64,000 nt of DNA from Echinicola strongylocentroti (GTDB lineage Bacteria > Bacteroidota > Bacteroidia > Cytophagales > Cyclobacteriaceae). The translations under genes and the position numbers were made by a program. Each line of letters begins with the position of its first letter. Within the stretch, counting starts at the first letter, position 1. The notes under the pieces are model-generated. The model was not told the DNA's origin, made no database searches, and saw nothing but the letters and a program-made list of their open reading frames with translations. Location of the stretch: the NCBI RefSeq assembly GCF_003260975.1, contig NZ_CP030041.1:5893501-5957500 (forward strand). Direction: 5' to 3'. Of this stretch, positions 9,284 to 18,778 are shown piece by piece.

Positions 9284-9676
9284 CTATGGATTGAGCGTGG
9301 TAATGGTCACTTCACTGACCTTATTGATAGCATTTAAGCGGAAAAGGGCCTTTAGGGGCTCTTTTTTGTTGTTGTGGTTATCACATTCACTGGAAGGCTC
9401 GAGAAAATAAAAGAAAAAGCTCTGGCTTTTACTTAACAATTCCACTCGGTCAGGGCGACCAAAGGTAACGATCAGTTCTTGGTTGGTAGCTTCCAGAAAG
9501 GTGTTTTTAAGCGATTGGAGCTCGTCGAGATCTTTTATACGGAGCCCTTTGCAGCCATTTCGGTCGTTTTTCCAGTTTTCCATATTGATGTTTCCAGTGT
9601 CCAATTTGGATACACAGCTGGTAAAAACTGCTAAAATCAGCACAATAATGATGGATGGAAGAGGACTACGTTTCAT
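9284..9676 (-). CDS. Hypothetical lipoprotein
   Basis: 130 residues with a lipoprotein signal: basic MKRSPLPS, hydrophobic IIIVLILAVF and lipobox FTSC, so predicted to be lipid-anchored in the envelope. The mature part has a few Cys (NGCKG, SSECDN) and ends in a predicted beta strand VSEVTITTLNP. No family was recognised. It stands alone between a ROK kinase and a repeat-bearing gap. Confidence 0.6.
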   Translation of the reverse strand: MKRSPLPSIIIVLILAVFTSCVSKLDTGNINMENWKNDRNGCKGLRIKDLDELQSLKNTFLEATNQELIVTFGRPDRVELLSKSQSFFFYFLEPSSECDNHNNKKEPLKALFRLNAINKVSEVTITTLNP

Positions 9677-9765
9677 CTATGGGAAGTTTCTTGACGATTA
9701 GATGCCAAAGGTAGTTTAAGAAATGGGCGGATACAAGTGTGGTTACTATTAGCACAGGACAAACG

Positions 9766-9945
9766 CATAGAGTATATCGAAAGAAACACTTTTCGTGTAG
9801 GCATAGCGATCATCCGTGCCACTGGCACTCCTTCGGGAGGTTGAGGAAAGCTTAAGCTCCTGCGGATGAATCTGCAGGTTACTTAATTTATCGTGCTGCT
9901 GGCACTTTGCCCCGATTTGTACATTGGAAACTGCAGTAGCTTATT
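9766..9945 (+). repeat. Dispersed CGTGTAGGCAT repeat, copy 1 (interrupted)
   Basis: The gap 9677-10247 has no gene. 9766-9830 and 9890-9945 match the two halves of 51650-51755 (TCGTGTAGGCAT, ATCATCCGTGCC, CCCCGATTTGT, GCAGTAGC). The halves are separated by about 65 extra bases bounded by the near-direct repeats CGTGCCACTGGCAC and CGTGCTGCTGGCAC. A GTGAGACGTGAGATTTGAGA micro-repeat follows at 9969-9990. Confidence 0.6.
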
Positions 9946-10247
9946 GAATATGGAGTCATTAGATAGGAGATGTGAGACGTGAGATTTGAGAGCCATTGAA
10001 TCTGTAGGAGCTTACCTCTATGGCGCCCTATATACCTATGTATTTCCCCAAAAAACGATCTTCCAAAGAGTGCTTGCCTGAACTTGACCAAGGAGGACTA
10101 CTACCACTTTTCTTTCAAATTCTACTTATTGTCAGTAGATTATGTCTTTCCAAAATCAGGGGGCTAGAATGAAGCAAAAATCTAATACTTCAGAATCAGG
10201 CATACTATTATCTTAACCATTATATTAGCAGTTTAAAATACGCATAT

Positions 10248-10742
10248 ATGAATCATAGATTTGCTAAAGCATTCCACCTAATTACTGTATTGGCTTTTAT
10301 TGTTATTTTCATGTACATCTATTCAGGTCTGCCTGCGATGGTGGGCTTTGAGCTGAACGAGGATGGGTTTGCCCATGGAGTGATGGATAAGAATATCTTT
10401 TTCTATATTGTCATAGGCATCTTTTTAGTGCTGAACATCCTATTGGTGACCCCTGCAAAACTCATAGAGAGTGGCGCTAGTCCGAATATCAAACGGTTAT
10501 TTGCCAAAGGCGATCCTTTTCGCGATCAGATGTTGACATGGATTTACTCTTTTGTTGGTGTCATCAACGTCTCCATCATCGTCGTGGTGATGTACCTATT
10601 CCAGTTGAATGGAGTCATGGAAGAGACGGGACGGCCATCGGGAGTTGGGTTATATATTTTGCCTGTTTTATTTGTAGTTTGGACGGTCATTTTATTTATA
10701 TTGTTGACCCGAAAAATGAAGAGTGTCCAGTCCACCAAATAA
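10248..10742 (+). CDS. Hypothetical four-helix membrane protein
   Basis: 164 residues with four hydrophobic segments: about 10-30 (LITVLAFIVIFMYIYSG), 47-66 (IFFYIVIGIFLVLNILLV), 98-120 (WIYSFVGVINVSIIVVVMYLF) and 133-155 (YILPVLFVVWTVILFILL), with a basic C-terminal tail. No family was recognised. It lies 45 bases before parE on the same strand and may be cotranscribed, but nothing links it to topoisomerase function. Confidence 0.75.
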   Translation: MNHRFAKAFHLITVLAFIVIFMYIYSGLPAMVGFELNEDGFAHGVMDKNIFFYIVIGIFLVLNILLVTPAKLIESGASPNIKRLFAKGDPFRDQMLTWIYSFVGVINVSIIVVVMYLFQLNGVMEETGRPSGVGLYILPVLFVVWTVILFILLTRKMKSVQSTK

Positions 10743-10787
10743 GGACCGAAGAGAAAATTAAGTAGCCAAGAAAACAAACAACCACAC

Positions 10788-12692
10788 ATGGCAGAAAAGA
10801 ACGTACAATATACCGAAGATAGTATCAAGTCACTCGACTGGAAAGAGCATATCCGGCTTAGACCGGGGATGTATATCGGGAAGTTGGGGGACGGTAGTGC
10901 CCAGGACGACGGTATTTATGTGCTTGTGAAAGAGGTGCTTGACAATAGTATCGATGAGCACATGATGGGGTTTGGCCGTACTATCGACATCAAGATCAGT
11001 GAACATAAAGTAGAAGTAAGGGATTATGGCCGTGGTATTCCGCTGGGAAAAGTAGTCGATTGTGTTTCGAAGATCAATACCGGTGGCAAGTATGATTCCG
11101 GTGCCTTCCAAAAGTCCGTTGGGCTAAACGGTGTGGGTACCAAAGCGGTGAACGCCTTGTCACAGTATTTTAAGGTGCAATCTTACCGTGATGGACAGAC
11201 CAAAGTCGCTGAATTCGAAATGGGGGTGTTGAAAGAGGACAGGCCAGTGGACAAGAGCTCTGACAGAAACGGCACCAAAATCGTCTTCAGTCCAGATGCC
11301 ACGGTGTTTAAGAATTATCATTTTATCCCTGAATACCTAGAAAACCAAATTTGGAATTACGCCTTCCTCAATTCAGGATTGACCATCAATTTCAATGGGA
11401 AAAAGTACTTTTCTGACAAAGGCCTTCATGACCTTTTGGACAGAAAAGTGGATGATGACAGCAAGCGGTATCCGATTATCCATTTGAAAGGCGAAGATAT
11501 AGAAATGTCCCTTACCCATACCAACCAGTATGGAGAGGAGTACCATTCATTTGTAAACGGCCAATACACCACGCAAGGAGGAACGCACTTAGCGGCCTTC
11601 AGGGAGGCGATCGTGAAGGCCGTAAGGGAGTTTTTTAAGAAAGATTACGATGCGGCGGATATCCGGCAGAGCATCGCGGCGGCCATTGCTGTCAGGGTGC
11701 AGGAGCCGGTGTTTGAGTCGCAGACCAAGACCAAGCTGGGGTCACACAGTGTGGGACCTGATGGGCCGACCTTGCGGACGTTTGTGAATGATTTTGTGAA
11801 GACGGAGCTGGACAATTACCTCCATAAAAATACCGAGACAGCCAATGCCCTGCTCAAGCGAATCTTACAATCCGAGCGAGAGCGTAAAGAAATATCAGGC
11901 ATCAAGAAGCTGGCCAACGAAAGGGCCAAGAAGGCCAATCTCCACAATAAGAAACTAAGGGATTGCCGTGTGCACTACGACGATGCCAAGGCCAATGAGG
12001 AAAAGAAGAACGATACCATGCTGTTCATCACAGAGGGGGATTCGGCCTCAGGATCCATTACCAAATCCAGGGATGTGCAGACACAAGCCGTGTTTTCCCT
12101 CAGGGGAAAGCCCTTAAACTGTTTTGGCATGACCAAGAAGGTGGTGTATGAAAATGAAGAGTTTAACCTGCTGCAGCATGCGCTGAACATAGAAGATGGG
12201 ATAGATGGCCTGAGGTACCGTAAAATCGTCATTGCTACGGATGCCGATGTGGATGGTATGCACATTCGCTTGTTGATCATGACCTATTTCCTGCAGTTTT
12301 TTCCTGAACTGGTAAAAAACGGGCATTTGTACATCCTTGATACCCCCTTGTTTAGGGTGAGAAATAAGAAGGAGACCATTTACTGTTATTCGGAGGACGA
12401 AAAGAGAAAGGCTGTTGTCAAGCTGGGAAACAAACCAGAAATCACCCGATTTAAGGGGCTGGGAGAGATATCACCAGATGAGTTTGGTGGATTTATCGGT
12501 GAAGATATCCGCTTAGAGCCCATTATCCTTAATAAGGAAACCAAGATAGCGGACTTGCTTTCGTTCTTTATGGGCAAAAACACCCCAAGCCGGCAGACTT
12601 TTATTATTGATAACCTGAAAATAGAAAAAGACATCGTCGAGGAAAAGGCGGAAGGAGCCAAATTGGATTCAGAAGAGACTGAGGCAGCGTGA
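10788..12692 (+). CDS. parE: DNA topoisomerase IV subunit B (type IIA, ParE-like)
   Basis: ATPase subunit of a type IIA topoisomerase, partner of the ParC-like protein downstream. The GHKL ATP site is visible as [13 protein letters not shown] (residues 48-60, catalytic Glu49 and Mg-binding Asn53), VRDYGRGIP and [14 protein letters not shown]. The TOPRIM metal site is [12 protein letters not shown] plus [13 protein letters not shown]. Length 634 and the TOPRIM tail [10 protein letters not shown] are typical. Many Bacteroidota carry this pair besides GyrAB, so ParE is preferred over GyrB. It is separated from parC by 116 bases holding GTAGTCAGTG micro-repeats. Confidence 0.93.
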   Translation: MAEKNVQYTEDSIKSLDWKEHIRLRPGMYIGKLGDGSAQDDGIYVLVKEVLDNSIDEHMMGFGRTIDIKISEHKVEVRDYGRGIPLGKVVDCVSKINTGGKYDSGAFQKSVGLNGVGTKAVNALSQYFKVQSYRDGQTKVAEFEMGVLKEDRPVDKSSDRNGTKIVFSPDATVFKNYHFIPEYLENQIWNYAFLNSGLTINFNGKKYFSDKGLHDLLDRKVDDDSKRYPIIHLKGEDIEMSLTHTNQYGEEYHSFVNGQYTTQGGTHLAAFREAIVKAVREFFKKDYDAADIRQSIAAAIAVRVQEPVFESQTKTKLGSHSVGPDGPTLRTFVNDFVKTELDNYLHKNTETANALLKRILQSERERKEISGIKKLANERAKKANLHNKKLRDCRVHYDDAKANEEKKNDTMLFITEGDSASGSITKSRDVQTQAVFSLRGKPLNCFGMTKKVVYENEEFNLLQHALNIEDGIDGLRYRKIVIATDADVDGMHIRLLIMTYFLQFFPELVKNGHLYILDTPLFRVRNKKETIYCYSEDEKRKAVVKLGNKPEITRFKGLGEISPDEFGGFIGEDIRLEPIILNKETKIADLLSFFMGKNTPSRQTFIIDNLKIEKDIVEEKAEGAKLDSEETEAA

Positions 12693-12808
12693 TGGGGGAG
12701 TACTGAGTAAACAATAACGGAGTAGTCAGTGACCAGTAGTCAGTGTGATGTAGCTCAATAGCCAATAACCAATAACGCTTAAACCTTACAACGTTCAAAA
12801 CCTAGCAT

Positions 12809-15430
12809 ATGAGTGATATAGAAAACAACGGTCAAGGTAAAAACGGAGATGCTTTGCATGATTCCGTACCGGTGACCGGTATGTATCAAGAGTGGTTTTT
12901 AGATTATGCATCCTATGTGATTTTGGAGCGGGCGGTTCCAGCCATTGAAGATGGTTTTAAGCCCGTTCAGCGCAGGATCCTGCATGCGATGAAGGAAATG
13001 GACGATGGCCGCTTCAATAAGGTGGCCAATATCATCGGCCAAACCATGCAGTACCACCCGCACGGGGATGCCTCCATCAGTGATGCCATAGTCAATATTG
13101 GCCAAAAAGACCTGCTGATCGAAACCCAAGGAAACTGGGGCGATATCCGTACCGGGGATGGAGCGGCTGCGGCACGTTATATTGAAGCTCGGCTATCGAA
13201 GTTTGCGCTGGAAGTGGTCTTTAACCCACAGACGACCGATTGGCAGGTATCCTATGATGGCAGGAAGCGGGAACCGGTAACGTTACCCGTAAAATTCCCT
13301 TTGCTGTTGGCGCAAGGTGTAGAAGGGATTGCCGTGGGGCTTTCCACCAAGATCCTTCCCCACAACTTCTGTGAGCTGATCAATGCCTCTGTCGATATAC
13401 TGAAGGGCAAAAAAGCCAATATTGTCCCTGACTTTCCCACAGGTGGACTGGCGGATTTTTCGGAATATAATGAAGGCCTTCGTGGCGGAAGAATCAAAGT
13501 AAGGGCGAGAATAGAAGAAGGAGAAGGCAAAAGCCTGTTGATCAAGGATATTCCTTTTGGGACGACGACCACTTCACTGATCGATTCCATCATCAAGGCC
13601 AATGACAAGGGCAAAATCAAAATCAAAAAGGTGGTGGATAATACCGCCAAGGACGTAGAAATACAGGTGTTCCTGGCCTCTGGCCAATCTCCTGATATGA
13701 CGATCGATGCCCTATATGCCTTCACGGACTGTGAGCAGTCCATCTCTCCAAATGCCTGTGTGATCATCGAAGACAAACCGGTTTTTATAGGCGTAAATGA
13801 TATTCTGGAGTACAACACCCGCCAGACCAAAGAACTCCTGAAGCGTGAGCTGGAGATCCGGAAAGGGGAGTTGATGGAGAAATTGCTCTTCTCTTCGCTG
13901 GAGAAAATATTCATCGAAAACAGGATCTACCGTGACATCGAGGAGTGTGAAACGTGGGAAGATGTCATCGTCACGATCGACAAGGGACTGGACCCTTACA
14001 AACCGGAATTTTACCGGGAAATCACCCGGGACGATATCATCCGACTGACGGAGATCAAGATCAAAAGGATCTCCAAATTTGACAGTTTCAAAGCGGATGA
14101 ACTTATGCGAAAACTGGAAGATGAACTGAAGGAAGTCGAGCACCACTTGCAGCATCTTACGGAATTTGCCATAGACTATTACAAAAACCTGCTGAAGAAG
14201 TACGGTAAGGGCAGGGAAAGAAAAACAGAAATTCGCAATTTTGAGACCATCCAAGCGACCGTCGTTGCGGCCAACAATGCCAAGCTGTATGTGAACCGTA
14301 AGGATGGTTTTATCGGTTATGGGCTGAAGAAGGACGAGTTTGTTTGTGACTGTTCTGACCTGGATGATATCATTGCGTTCAAGAAAGATGGTACCTGTGT
14401 GGTGACCAGGATTCAGGATAAGGTATTTGTGGGCAAAGACATCATCCATGTGGGGATTTTCCGCAAGGGAGATGAGCGGATGGTCTATAATATGATCTAC
14501 CTGGATGGCACATCCGGACGGACCATGGTGAAGCGTTTTCAGATCCTCAGCGTGACCCGCGATAGGGAGTACGTCCTCACCAAAGGTACCAAAGGCTCCA
14601 AAGTGCTGTATTTTACTGCCAATGCCAATGGGGAAGCGGAGATCGTGACCGTTTACCTCACTCAAGGAAGCAAGGCCAGGGTGAAAGTATTTGACTTTGA
14701 CTTTAAAGAGCTGGACATAAAAGGGAGAGGTGCCGGTGGAAATATCCTTACCAAATACCCTGTCAGAAAAATCCAGTTGAAAATGGAAGGTGTATCGACA
14801 CTGGGCGGTCTGGACGTGTACTATGACGAGGCAGTCGGCAGGATCAATACGGATGAACGGGGAAAACTGATCGGCAACTTTTTGGGTGATGATAAGGTCG
14901 TTGCTTTTTATAAGGATGGAAGTTATGAACTGACCACTTATGAATTGACCAATCGCTATGATCCCAACACGCTTTTGCTGATAGAGAAGTTTGATCCGCA
15001 AGCGGTCATTTCATGTGTTTACTATGATGGTGCCAGCAAAAACCATTACGTGAAGCGATTTAACATCGAAACCAGCACGGTGAACAAGAAATTTAACTTC
15101 GTCTCTGATCACAGGAAATCCACCTTGGATATAGTCTCAACGGATAAGCAACCACAAGTAGAGGTGACCCTCAGCAAGGGCAAGGAAACCGAAAAAGTGG
15201 AATATGACCTGGATATGCTTATCGATGTAAAAGGGTGGAAGGCCGTAGGCAATAGACTGAGTTCCCATGCCGTAAAAAGCATCAAACTACTGGAGCCAGT
15301 GAAGAAGGAATCTCCAGCCCAAGAGCAGAAAGGAGACAAGGATAGTCTAGAGGTAGGATCTACTATAGACCTGAAAATAAAGGATGAGGACGACGAGGAT
15401 CAGTTAGGATTGTTTAAAAATGGGAAATAA
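12809..15430 (+). CDS. parC: DNA topoisomerase IV subunit A (ParC/GyrA-like)
   Basis: DNA cleavage and rejoining subunit. The winged-helix catalytic domain starts at about residue 25 (MYQEWFLDYASYVILERAVP) and contains KPVQRRILHAM, QYHPHGDASI and AAARYIEARL, whose Tyr124 is the expected 5'-phosphotyrosyl residue. A coiled-coil tower follows at about residues 420-470, then a beta-pinwheel C-terminal domain (repeats such as RFQILSVTRDREYVLT and GRGAGGNIL). At 873 residues it exceeds E. coli ParC (about 750), with a long acidic tail ending DDEDQLGLFKNGK. The stop lies inside trmH, which starts 11 bases earlier. Confidence 0.93.
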   Translation: MSDIENNGQGKNGDALHDSVPVTGMYQEWFLDYASYVILERAVPAIEDGFKPVQRRILHAMKEMDDGRFNKVANIIGQTMQYHPHGDASISDAIVNIGQKDLLIETQGNWGDIRTGDGAAAARYIEARLSKFALEVVFNPQTTDWQVSYDGRKREPVTLPVKFPLLLAQGVEGIAVGLSTKILPHNFCELINASVDILKGKKANIVPDFPTGGLADFSEYNEGLRGGRIKVRARIEEGEGKSLLIKDIPFGTTTTSLIDSIIKANDKGKIKIKKVVDNTAKDVEIQVFLASGQSPDMTIDALYAFTDCEQSISPNACVIIEDKPVFIGVNDILEYNTRQTKELLKRELEIRKGELMEKLLFSSLEKIFIENRIYRDIEECETWEDVIVTIDKGLDPYKPEFYREITRDDIIRLTEIKIKRISKFDSFKADELMRKLEDELKEVEHHLQHLTEFAIDYYKNLLKKYGKGRERKTEIRNFETIQATVVAANNAKLYVNRKDGFIGYGLKKDEFVCDCSDLDDIIAFKKDGTCVVTRIQDKVFVGKDIIHVGIFRKGDERMVYNMIYLDGTSGRTMVKRFQILSVTRDREYVLTKGTKGSKVLYFTANANGEAEIVTVYLTQGSKARVKVFDFDFKELDIKGRGAGGNILTKYPVRKIQLKMEGVSTLGGLDVYYDEAVGRINTDERGKLIGNFLGDDKVVAFYKDGSYELTTYELTNRYDPNTLLLIEKFDPQAVISCVYYDGASKNHYVKRFNIETSTVNKKFNFVSDHRKSTLDIVSTDKQPQVEVTLSKGKETEKVEYDLDMLIDVKGWKAVGNRLSSHAVKSIKLLEPVKKESPAQEQKGDKDSLEVGSTIDLKIKDEDDEDQLGLFKNGK

Positions 15431-16115
15431 TTCTTTTGATCCGGAGCTATTAGTTTACCTATCCCAATATGTAACAGACCATAAGAAAGCCAGGATGGAA
15501 GAAGTCCTGGCTTTACGGTCTCGATTTTTTACCGTGGTGTTGGAGGATATTTATAAGCCACATAATGCCAGTGCGGTTATCAGGACCTGTGATTGCTTTG
15601 GTGTGCAGGACATTCACATCATCGAAAGAGCCAATTCCTACGACGTCAATCCCTATGTCACCAGAGGAGCAGCCCAATGGGTGGATATCCACAAATACCA
15701 AGATGACCCCGGCCGATCTTCGGTGGACGCCTGTTTTGAGGAGCTGAGGGCGCAGGGGTATAAAGTCATGGCTACGTCGCCACACGGAGAGAGCGTTCCG
15801 TTACATGAGCTGAAGGCAGACCAGAAAACGGCCTTGGTCTTTGGCAATGAGCATGCAGGAGTAAGCGAAGAGGTAATCCAAAAAAGTGATGGTGTCGTCC
15901 ACATCCCCATGACGGGTTTTACGGAAAGTTTCAATATCTCGGTCAGTGCTTCTATTTGCCTGTATGATTTGCAGCAAAAGATCGTGCGTTCCCGGCCAGA
16001 GGTCTATTACCTAAGCGAGTCAGAAAAAGCCGAAATCCGCTTCCGATGGTATAAGAGTGTCGTCAAAAACGCAGAGGCACATATCCGGAATTTTTATGGA
16101 TCCGAAAGCCGTTAA
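15420..16115 (+). CDS. trmH: TrmH-family tRNA 2'-O-methyltransferase
   Basis: SPOUT-class methyltransferase with the three TrmH motifs: PHNASAVIRTCD (residues 48-59; Asn49, Arg55), ALVFGNEHAGVSEEV (138-152) and HIPMTGFTESFNISVSAS (161-178), which form the knotted SAM site. The C-terminal WYKSVVKNAE resembles the extension of true TrmH (Gm18 of tRNA). The family is well supported; the exact nucleoside target is inferred. It overlaps the parC stop by 11 bases and is likely translationally coupled. The first 35 codons contain a strong hairpin (15486-15514). Confidence 0.88.
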   Translation: MGNNSFDPELLVYLSQYVTDHKKARMEEVLALRSRFFTVVLEDIYKPHNASAVIRTCDCFGVQDIHIIERANSYDVNPYVTRGAAQWVDIHKYQDDPGRSSVDACFEELRAQGYKVMATSPHGESVPLHELKADQKTALVFGNEHAGVSEEVIQKSDGVVHIPMTGFTESFNISVSASICLYDLQQKIVRSRPEVYYLSESEKAEIRFRWYKSVVKNAEAHIRNFYGSESR

Positions 16116-16401
16116 TTAAACCCAAATTCCAAGACTTTGAGGAAGTAACATAAAGTAGCTAATTTATTAGACCACCACATGAGACCCATAGGGCATAAAT
16201 CAGGATTAACAAGCGCTTCCTCCTTGCCCTACGGCTCTTCAAAATACCTCAAATAGGGTGTTTTTTTATAATGTAAAGATTCGGTGTTTTTCGAAAATAG
16301 CGGGTTGTAAGCGGAAGTAAACGTTTGTAGTCGTTTACAAACGGGAAATATAATGGATATAGAGGCAATAGGGGTTACTTTTATATAAGTGTTGGCGGTA
16401 A
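16116..16401. other. Non-coding gap ending in a TGTTGGCGGTA cassette-like boundary
   Basis: No gene is seen. The stretch contains a stem GTAAACG...CGTTTAC (about 16317-16339). At 16390-16400 it contains TGTTGGCGGTA, whose reverse complement TACCGCCAACA stands at 18779-18789, just after the last gene of the following module. Confidence 0.45.
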
Positions 16402-16734
16402 TTAAACTACGTGCTTAGACAAAATATGTTCTTCTCCCCAAGCTTCCATTGATTTCAAAACAGGACAAAGGCTTTCTCCCGAATCGGAAAGGGAATATTC
16501 TACTCTTGGTGGGGTTTCATTGTATTTCTTCCTAATTATTAAACCATCTTTCTCCAATTGTTTCAGTTGCTCAGACAGAACTTTTCTCGAAATATGCGGA
16601 ATCCGTACTGCTATTTCACCGAATCGTTTTGTCCCAAATGTGAGACAATACAAAATGATAGGTTTCCATTTTCCGCCAATAATTTGAAGCATTGCCGTAA
16701 CAGGACATTGGGTAGTTCTATTTTTATCTTCCAT
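16402..16734 (-). CDS. HxlR-family transcriptional regulator
   Basis: 110-residue winged-helix regulator of the HxlR/DUF24 type: CPVTAMLQIIGGKWKPIIL at the N-terminus, recognition helix region ISRKVLSEQLKQLEKDGLI and wing ETPPRVEYSLSDSGESL. Cys10 in TTQCPVTAML occupies the position of the redox/electrophile-sensing Cys of YodB and CatR in Bacillus. It is divergent from a quinone-oxidoreductase-like SDR and a ring-cleavage-type VOC gene, with GTTAC dyads in the shared intergenic region. It probably represses both itself and that pair until a quinone or similar electrophile modifies Cys10. The regulatory role is inference. Confidence 0.9.
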   Translation of the reverse strand: MEDKNRTTQCPVTAMLQIIGGKWKPIILYCLTFGTKRFGEIAVRIPHISRKVLSEQLKQLEKDGLIIRKKYNETPPRVEYSLSDSGESLCPVLKSMEAWGEEHILSKHVV

Positions 16735-16736
16735 TA

Positions 16737-16820
16737 GTTACTATTTTGTTACCACTTTTTATAAGTTACCAAAAGGTAACTGGTTACTTAAGTAAACTAT
16801 TTTTAGTTACTTTGTGTAAC
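16737..16820. promoter_or_regulatory. GTTAC/GTAAC operator cluster for the HxlR regulator
   Basis: Three dyads fit between the divergent genes: GTTACCAAAAGGTAAC (16765-16780, perfect), TTACTTAAGTAA (16784-16795, perfect) and GTTACTTTGTGTAAC (16806-16820, GTTAC-N5-GTAAC), plus lone half sites GTTAC at about 16737 and 16748. Spacing and symmetry suit a dimeric winged-helix repressor covering both promoters. Confidence 0.65.
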
Positions 16821-16854
16821 AAATGTAATTAATTAATTAAAAAAATTGAAAAAT

Positions 16855-17726
16855 ATGATTTTAGTAACAGGCGCAACAGGACATTTTGGAGGTTTAGTGA
16901 TTGATTCTCTAATAGAGAAAAAGTTGAACCCAGTCAAATATCTGCATTAGTTCGAGACAGTCAAAAAGCAGAAAGTTTAAAAAATAGAGGAGTCAATTTA
17001 CGAATAGGAAATTATGAAGATTTCAGCTCTTTGAAACGTGCATTTGAAGGTGTTGACCAACTGCTATTTATATCGGGTAGTGAAATCAAAAATCGTTTTG
17101 AACAACACAAAAATGTAGTGGAAACTGCTAAACAAGCAGGAGTAAAACACATCGTTTATACAAGCTATGCCCGAAACGACAAACCAGAACCATCGCAACT
17201 AGGAGACTTAGCCGAATCGCATATTCAAACAGAGGAAAAATTGAAAAATAGCGGTGTGGATTACACCATTTTGCAAAACAATCTGTACTTAGATTTTATT
17301 CCTTACTTTATTGGCGATAAAGTGTTGGAAACCCAAACGATATTGTTGCCTGCCGAAAATGGAAAAGTTAGTGCTGGATTGCGGTCGGAATATGCAGAAG
17401 CAACGGCAAATGTTCTTCGTTCCGAAGGTCACAAAAACAAAGTCTATCGTTTTACAAATACGCAATCTGTCAACTATAGCGATATTGCCAATATGCTTTC
17501 TGAAATTACGGGTAAAAAAATAAACTACGTTTCGCCTTCTTTAGATGAATATGTAAAAACACTTTCAGATGCTGGAATTCCAACTGATTTCATTAACCTT
17601 TTTGGTAGTTTTGCAGTAGCTCAAGCAAAAGAAGAATTGGATGTAAAAAGCAATGATTTAGAGCAATTTCTGGGCAGAAAGCCCACATCGTTTAAAGATT
17701 TCTTGATTAACGTTTATGGCAAATAA
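16855..17726 (+). pseudogene. NmrA/QorB-like NAD(P)H quinone oxidoreductase, frameshifted
   Basis: Atypical short-chain dehydrogenase. The ATG at 16855 starts MILVTGATGHFGGLVI, the NAD(P)-binding GxTGxxG motif, but this frame stops after 32 codons. The protein continues one frame over from GTT at 16923 (VEPSQISALVRDSQKAE, then GVDQLLFISGSE and HIVYTSYAR). One more A in the run 16918-16922 would join the frames into a protein of about 291 residues, the normal QorB/YtfG length. It lies between the HxlR regulator and the VOC enzyme and is likely a quinone reductase of that module. It is either a true lesion or an indel error. Confidence 0.82.
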
Positions 17727-17766
17727 ATAAACCAGCCTACACATTTTTTACAAATCCCTAAATTGA

Positions 17767-18753
17767 ATGAAAAGAAATGAATTTCTAAAAATGTCAACTC
17801 TTGGACTTTTGGCATTTAACCTGCCGTATGGATTTGATAGTATTGTGAAGAAACTCAATAGTTATAAAAAATTAAAAAGAAATAATATGGAAAAAGAAAC
17901 AGCAAAATATGGAGCGGTACATTTAGAAATTACTGACAAAGAAAAATCGCTTCAGTTTTATAGAGACATTGTCGGATTGAAATTGCGAAATGAGAACGAC
18001 TCGCTTGAAATGGGAACAGAAACCGAAACTTTAGTGGTTTTACATCCCGTAGCAAACCAACCCAAACTAAAAGGACACAGCGGATTATATCACTTTGCCA
18101 TTCACCCACAAACCGAAACAGAATTTGCACGAATACTCGCAAGAATGATTGAAAGTCGCTATCTTATTGCGCCAACCGACCACACCATATCGAAAGCCAT
18201 CTATTTAGATGACCCCGATGGGATAACGGTGGAAATCACCCTTGAAACCCCTGAACGCTTTTCGCATTATGAATTGAATGGCAGGATGTTTTCGGCTATT
18301 GCCAAAGATGGCACAGCCAAAAGCGCATCAGCACCACTTGATGTAGAATCTTTATTAAAAATTGCCCCAATGGATAATCTACAAAATCCATTGGCTGTTG
18401 GTACTGTCATCGGACATATGCACCTGTATGTTGGCAACTTAAATGCGTCATACGACTTCTATTCAAAACTTGGTTTTGAAGAGCATTATTTAGCTTCCGA
18501 AATCCAATTTGCGGATTTTAGTTTGGGCGGTACTTTTAAACACAGAATGGGCGTAAATACTTGGCAAGGATTAAATGCACCACAAGCACCTGACGGAACT
18601 GCAAAAATGAGACACTTCACCATTCAATATACTACTAAAAACGGTTTGGAAACTGCATTACAAAATGTTGGTCAATTTGAAAAGACCGATGATTATCACC
18701 TTGTAAAAGATCCATCAGGTACTAAAATTAGGTTGACAGCTGAAAAACAATAA
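17767..18753 (+). CDS. Two-domain VOC protein, catechol-2,3-dioxygenase-like (CatE type)
   Basis: 328 residues with two vicinal-oxygen-chelate repeats. The first starts KYGAVHLEITDKEKSLQFY and includes YHFAIH and DGITVEITLE; the second starts GHMHLYVGNLNASYDFY and includes MRHFTIQY. His and Glu in these motifs are the usual metal ligands, and the arrangement matches CatE-like extradiol dioxygenases. The first 40 residues (MKRNEFLKMSTLGLLAFNL) look like a vestigial export leader; a second ATG at 17887 (MEKETAKYGA) would give the bare enzyme. It lies 40 bases after the SDR gene and is probably cotranscribed. Substrate is inferred, not shown. Confidence 0.85.
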   Translation: MKRNEFLKMSTLGLLAFNLPYGFDSIVKKLNSYKKLKRNNMEKETAKYGAVHLEITDKEKSLQFYRDIVGLKLRNENDSLEMGTETETLVVLHPVANQPKLKGHSGLYHFAIHPQTETEFARILARMIESRYLIAPTDHTISKAIYLDDPDGITVEITLETPERFSHYELNGRMFSAIAKDGTAKSASAPLDVESLLKIAPMDNLQNPLAVGTVIGHMHLYVGNLNASYDFYSKLGFEEHYLASEIQFADFSLGGTFKHRMGVNTWQGLNAPQAPDGTAKMRHFTIQYTTKNGLETALQNVGQFEKTDDYHLVKDPSGTKIRLTAEKQ

Positions 18754-18778
18754 TTAACGCTTCGGACAATAAAATCAC

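Noticed and set aside
13712..15001. A 429-codon open frame on the minus strand across parC
   Set aside because: It lies antisense to a strongly conserved topoisomerase gene, has no recognisable motif and a composition typical of a reverse-frame shadow.
16806..16820. Bacteroidota -7 box in TTACTTTG before the SDR gene
   Set aside because: It lacks the TA spacing of TAnnTTTG by one base; the GTTAC-N5-GTAAC dyad explains the sequence better.
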